Below are positions 62,361 through 64,000 of a stretch of DNA of 64,000 nucleotides, one piece after another; the stretch's first letter is position 1, and each line of letters opens with the position of its first letter. The DNA lies in assembly GCF_024868665.1 (NCBI RefSeq), contig NC_079890.1, forward strand, positions 4,992,361-5,056,360, read 5' to 3'. The notes beneath the pieces were generated by a model. The model was given only the letters and a program-made list of their open reading frames with translations. It was not told the origin of the DNA and did not search any database. The stretch is from Triplophysa rosa (taxonomy: Eukaryota; Chordata; Actinopteri; Cypriniformes; Nemacheilidae). The translations under genes were made by a program, and so were the position numbers.

Positions 62361-63358
62361 TGCCTGGTGTAGTCAAAACAACCTAGAGCTGAATGCATTC
62401 AAGACAGTGGAGATGATAGTGGATTTCAGAAGGAACCCTCCATCACTTCCTCCCCTCACCATCCTGGACAGCACTGTGGATACTGTGGAGTCATTCAGGT
62501 TCCTGGGCTCCACCATCTCTCAGGACCTGAAGTGGGAGTCCCACATAGACTCCATTGTAAAGAAGGCCCAGCAGAGGTTATACTTCCTCCGTCAATTGAG
62601 GAAGTTCAACCTACCACAGGAGCTACTGACCCAGTTCTACTCAGTGGTCATCGAATCTGTTCTGTGCACTTCAATTACTGTTTGGTATGGCTCGGCCACC
62701 AAATCAGACCTACGAAGACTACAACGGACAGTTCGTAGTGCTGAGAAAATTATTGGTGCTCCTCTGCCCACACTTCAGGACCTGTACGATTCCAGAGTGA
62801 AAAACAGGGCAAGAAAAATCATCATTGACTCCACACACCCAGCACACAAACTCTTTGATCTGCTGCCCTCTGGCCGGCGCTTTAGAGCACCAAACACCAG
62901 GACTTCCAGACACAGAAGCAGCTTCTTCCCCCAGGCAATCTCCCTCCTAAACAGATAACTGCTCCTTAAGAGCAATATTCCACTTCCACTACTCCTATAG
63001 TGTGCACTATAGTGCCTTATTATATCTACATCTTATGTATACATGTATATAACACTACCTCCACTTACTAAATTATCCATTTGCACAAGTGTACATACAA
63101 TCTGTTAATATGTTTATTCTACTATATACTACCCGGTACAATGTCTCTTATATGTTATTATCCCCCATTTTCTGTAAAATAGTCTTTATTTTATATATGC
63201 ACAATTTAGAATCTTTAGACTGTAAATCGTATTATATTGTATTGTCATTGTGTTAAATGTCTGTACTAGAAGCTTCCAACACCAAAGAAAATTCCTTGTG
63301 TGTGCAAGCACACTTGGCAATAAAGCTCTTCTGATTCTGATTCTGATTCTGATTCTGA
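62361..63358 (+). mobile_element. LINE 3' end, same family as 38185-39684
   Basis: 5'-truncated copy with the last ~190 codons of ORF2, a 3' UTR and a tail of TTCTGA repeats (63329-63357). It preserves the ORF2 end missing from the 38-kb copy. Confidence 0.85.
62365..62958 (+). pseudogene. LINE ORF2 C-terminus (open, truncated)
   Basis: Begins WCSQNNLELNAFKTVEMIVD, then FRFLGSTISQDLKWESHIDS, KKAQQRLYFLRQLRKFNLPQ, ESVLCTSITVWYGSATKSD and RRFRAPNTRTSRHRSSFFPQ, ending SLLNR at a normal stop (62956-62958). Intact in frame, but the RT is lost by 5' truncation. Confidence 0.85.
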
Positions 63359-63413
63359 ACTCTCCATATTTGTAAGCGTTTTATCTGAGTCATCGACGGC
63401 AGCGCAAATAACT

Positions 63414-64000
63414 ATGGCAAAACATCAACTGACGATAAATTCCCCAGAAAAAAAGCGAGTGAAGGACACTGACTATGCGTCTGTGGGGGAACTCTGCACC
63501 ATTGTCGCCGAGGAGTTGAAGACGCACTTTAGCCTCGTCAGGGAACTGTTTAAGGAAAAGTTCCCTCCGATAGCTGAGAGACTGGAAGAGGATGTTCGCC
63601 TGATAAGGAATAATTTCGACAACATGCAGACAGCTCTTCGTCATTCAAAGAAAGACACGGTAGAGGTAAAGATGGCGGTCGACTCTCTTCGGGAAAAGCA
63701 GGCAAGAATGGAAGACAAAAGCCGCCAGTCCAATGTCCATTTGGTGGGGCTGAAAGAAGGTGCAAAAGGAGATGACCCTCTGCGATTTATTCAGAATCGT
63801 TTTGCTAAATGGATCTTGCTGGTAAGGAACTGGAAATCGAAAGAGCTCACCGTATTTAAAACGGAGGATGCTCAAAATCAAGCCTTCGCACTTTCATCTT
63901 CAAGATCCTACGCTATCGAGATCGCAATGCGATCCTGAATGGAGCTCGAGGGGCTGGGCAAATTCTTCACCTCGGAGCGCCGTTGCTTTTCTTCCCAGAC
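63414..64000 (+). pseudogene. L1-type ORF1 protein remnant, runs off the window
   Basis: A coiled-coil-like N-terminal region (VRLIRNNFDNMQTALRHSKK, SLREKQARMEDKSRQ), then the RRM-like start SNVHLVGLKEGAKGDDPLRF. Around 63800-63880 the frame breaks: KELEIERAHRI is in another frame, and FIFKILRYRDRNAILNGARG then ILHLGAPLLFFPD in yet another. The FFPD end is typical of L1/Tx1-type ORF1p. The element continues beyond 64000. Confidence 0.8.

Overview
This is vertebrate, almost certainly cyprinid fish, nuclear DNA (zebrafish/carp/goldfish type). The evidence is AT-rich introns with GT..AG splice signals, a tRNA-Ala-derived SINE, Tc1/mariner, hAT, Harbinger-type and DIRS-like elements, TTAA-flanked MITEs and non-LTR retrotransposons of types typical of teleosts. 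There are no bacterial features. Host coding sequence is a small fraction of the window and the rest is mostly introns filled with transposable elements (TEs).

I can support three host genes. (1) At the left end, on the + strand, is the terminal coding exon of an mfap3l-like gene (3977-4872), with its 5' exons outside the window. (2) A minus-strand apolipoprotein L-like gene runs from an ATG at 47364 to a stop at 9885. I assembled 30 coding exons by hand. Almost all are tiny and phase 0, and together they give one open frame of 3261 nt (1086 codons plus stop). The C-terminal exons (9885-10747) carry a clear ApoL domain with a Gly/Ala-rich hydrophobic hairpin. The long N-terminal part is low-complexity, carries NPF, DPF and DLF-type endocytic motifs, and contains a four-fold tandem duplication of a two-exon cassette (12363-15644). 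(3) Also on the minus strand are the last two exons of a leukotriene B4 receptor-like GPCR (56170-56523 and 61233-61506), with earlier exons beyond the right edge.

Layout: 1-3.4 kb, DNA transposons (hAT, Tc1, a long MITE); 3.9-5.2 kb, mfap3l end; 5.8-9.3 kb, SINE and MITE; 9.9-31 kb, apol-like exons with MITEs in introns; 25.3-34.2 kb, foldback elements, an LTR/gag remnant, a 45-bp minisatellite, a LINE 3' end, a hAT transposase remnant and a solo LTR-like block, all in apol introns; 38.2-39.7 kb, LINE; 42.3-45.4 kb, DIRS element inside apol intron 1; 47.3 kb, first apol coding exon; 47.8-50 kb, DIRS gag fragment interrupted by a nearly complete Tc1 element; 50-52.9 kb, Harbinger-type Myb/SANT protein and a ZBED hAT remnant; 52.9-55.4 kb, antisense LINE with an esterase-type ORF1; 56.2-61.5 kb, ltb4r-like exons separated by an intron holding a DIRS derivative with intact inverted termini and internal complementary region; 61.7-64 kb, MITEs, a LINE 3' end and an L1-type ORF1.

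The most noteworthy item is the apol-like gene, which joins a membrane-active ApoL domain to a long, exon-duplicated tail of short endocytic-adaptor motifs. The exon models come from splice signals and frame continuity only and need transcript support.
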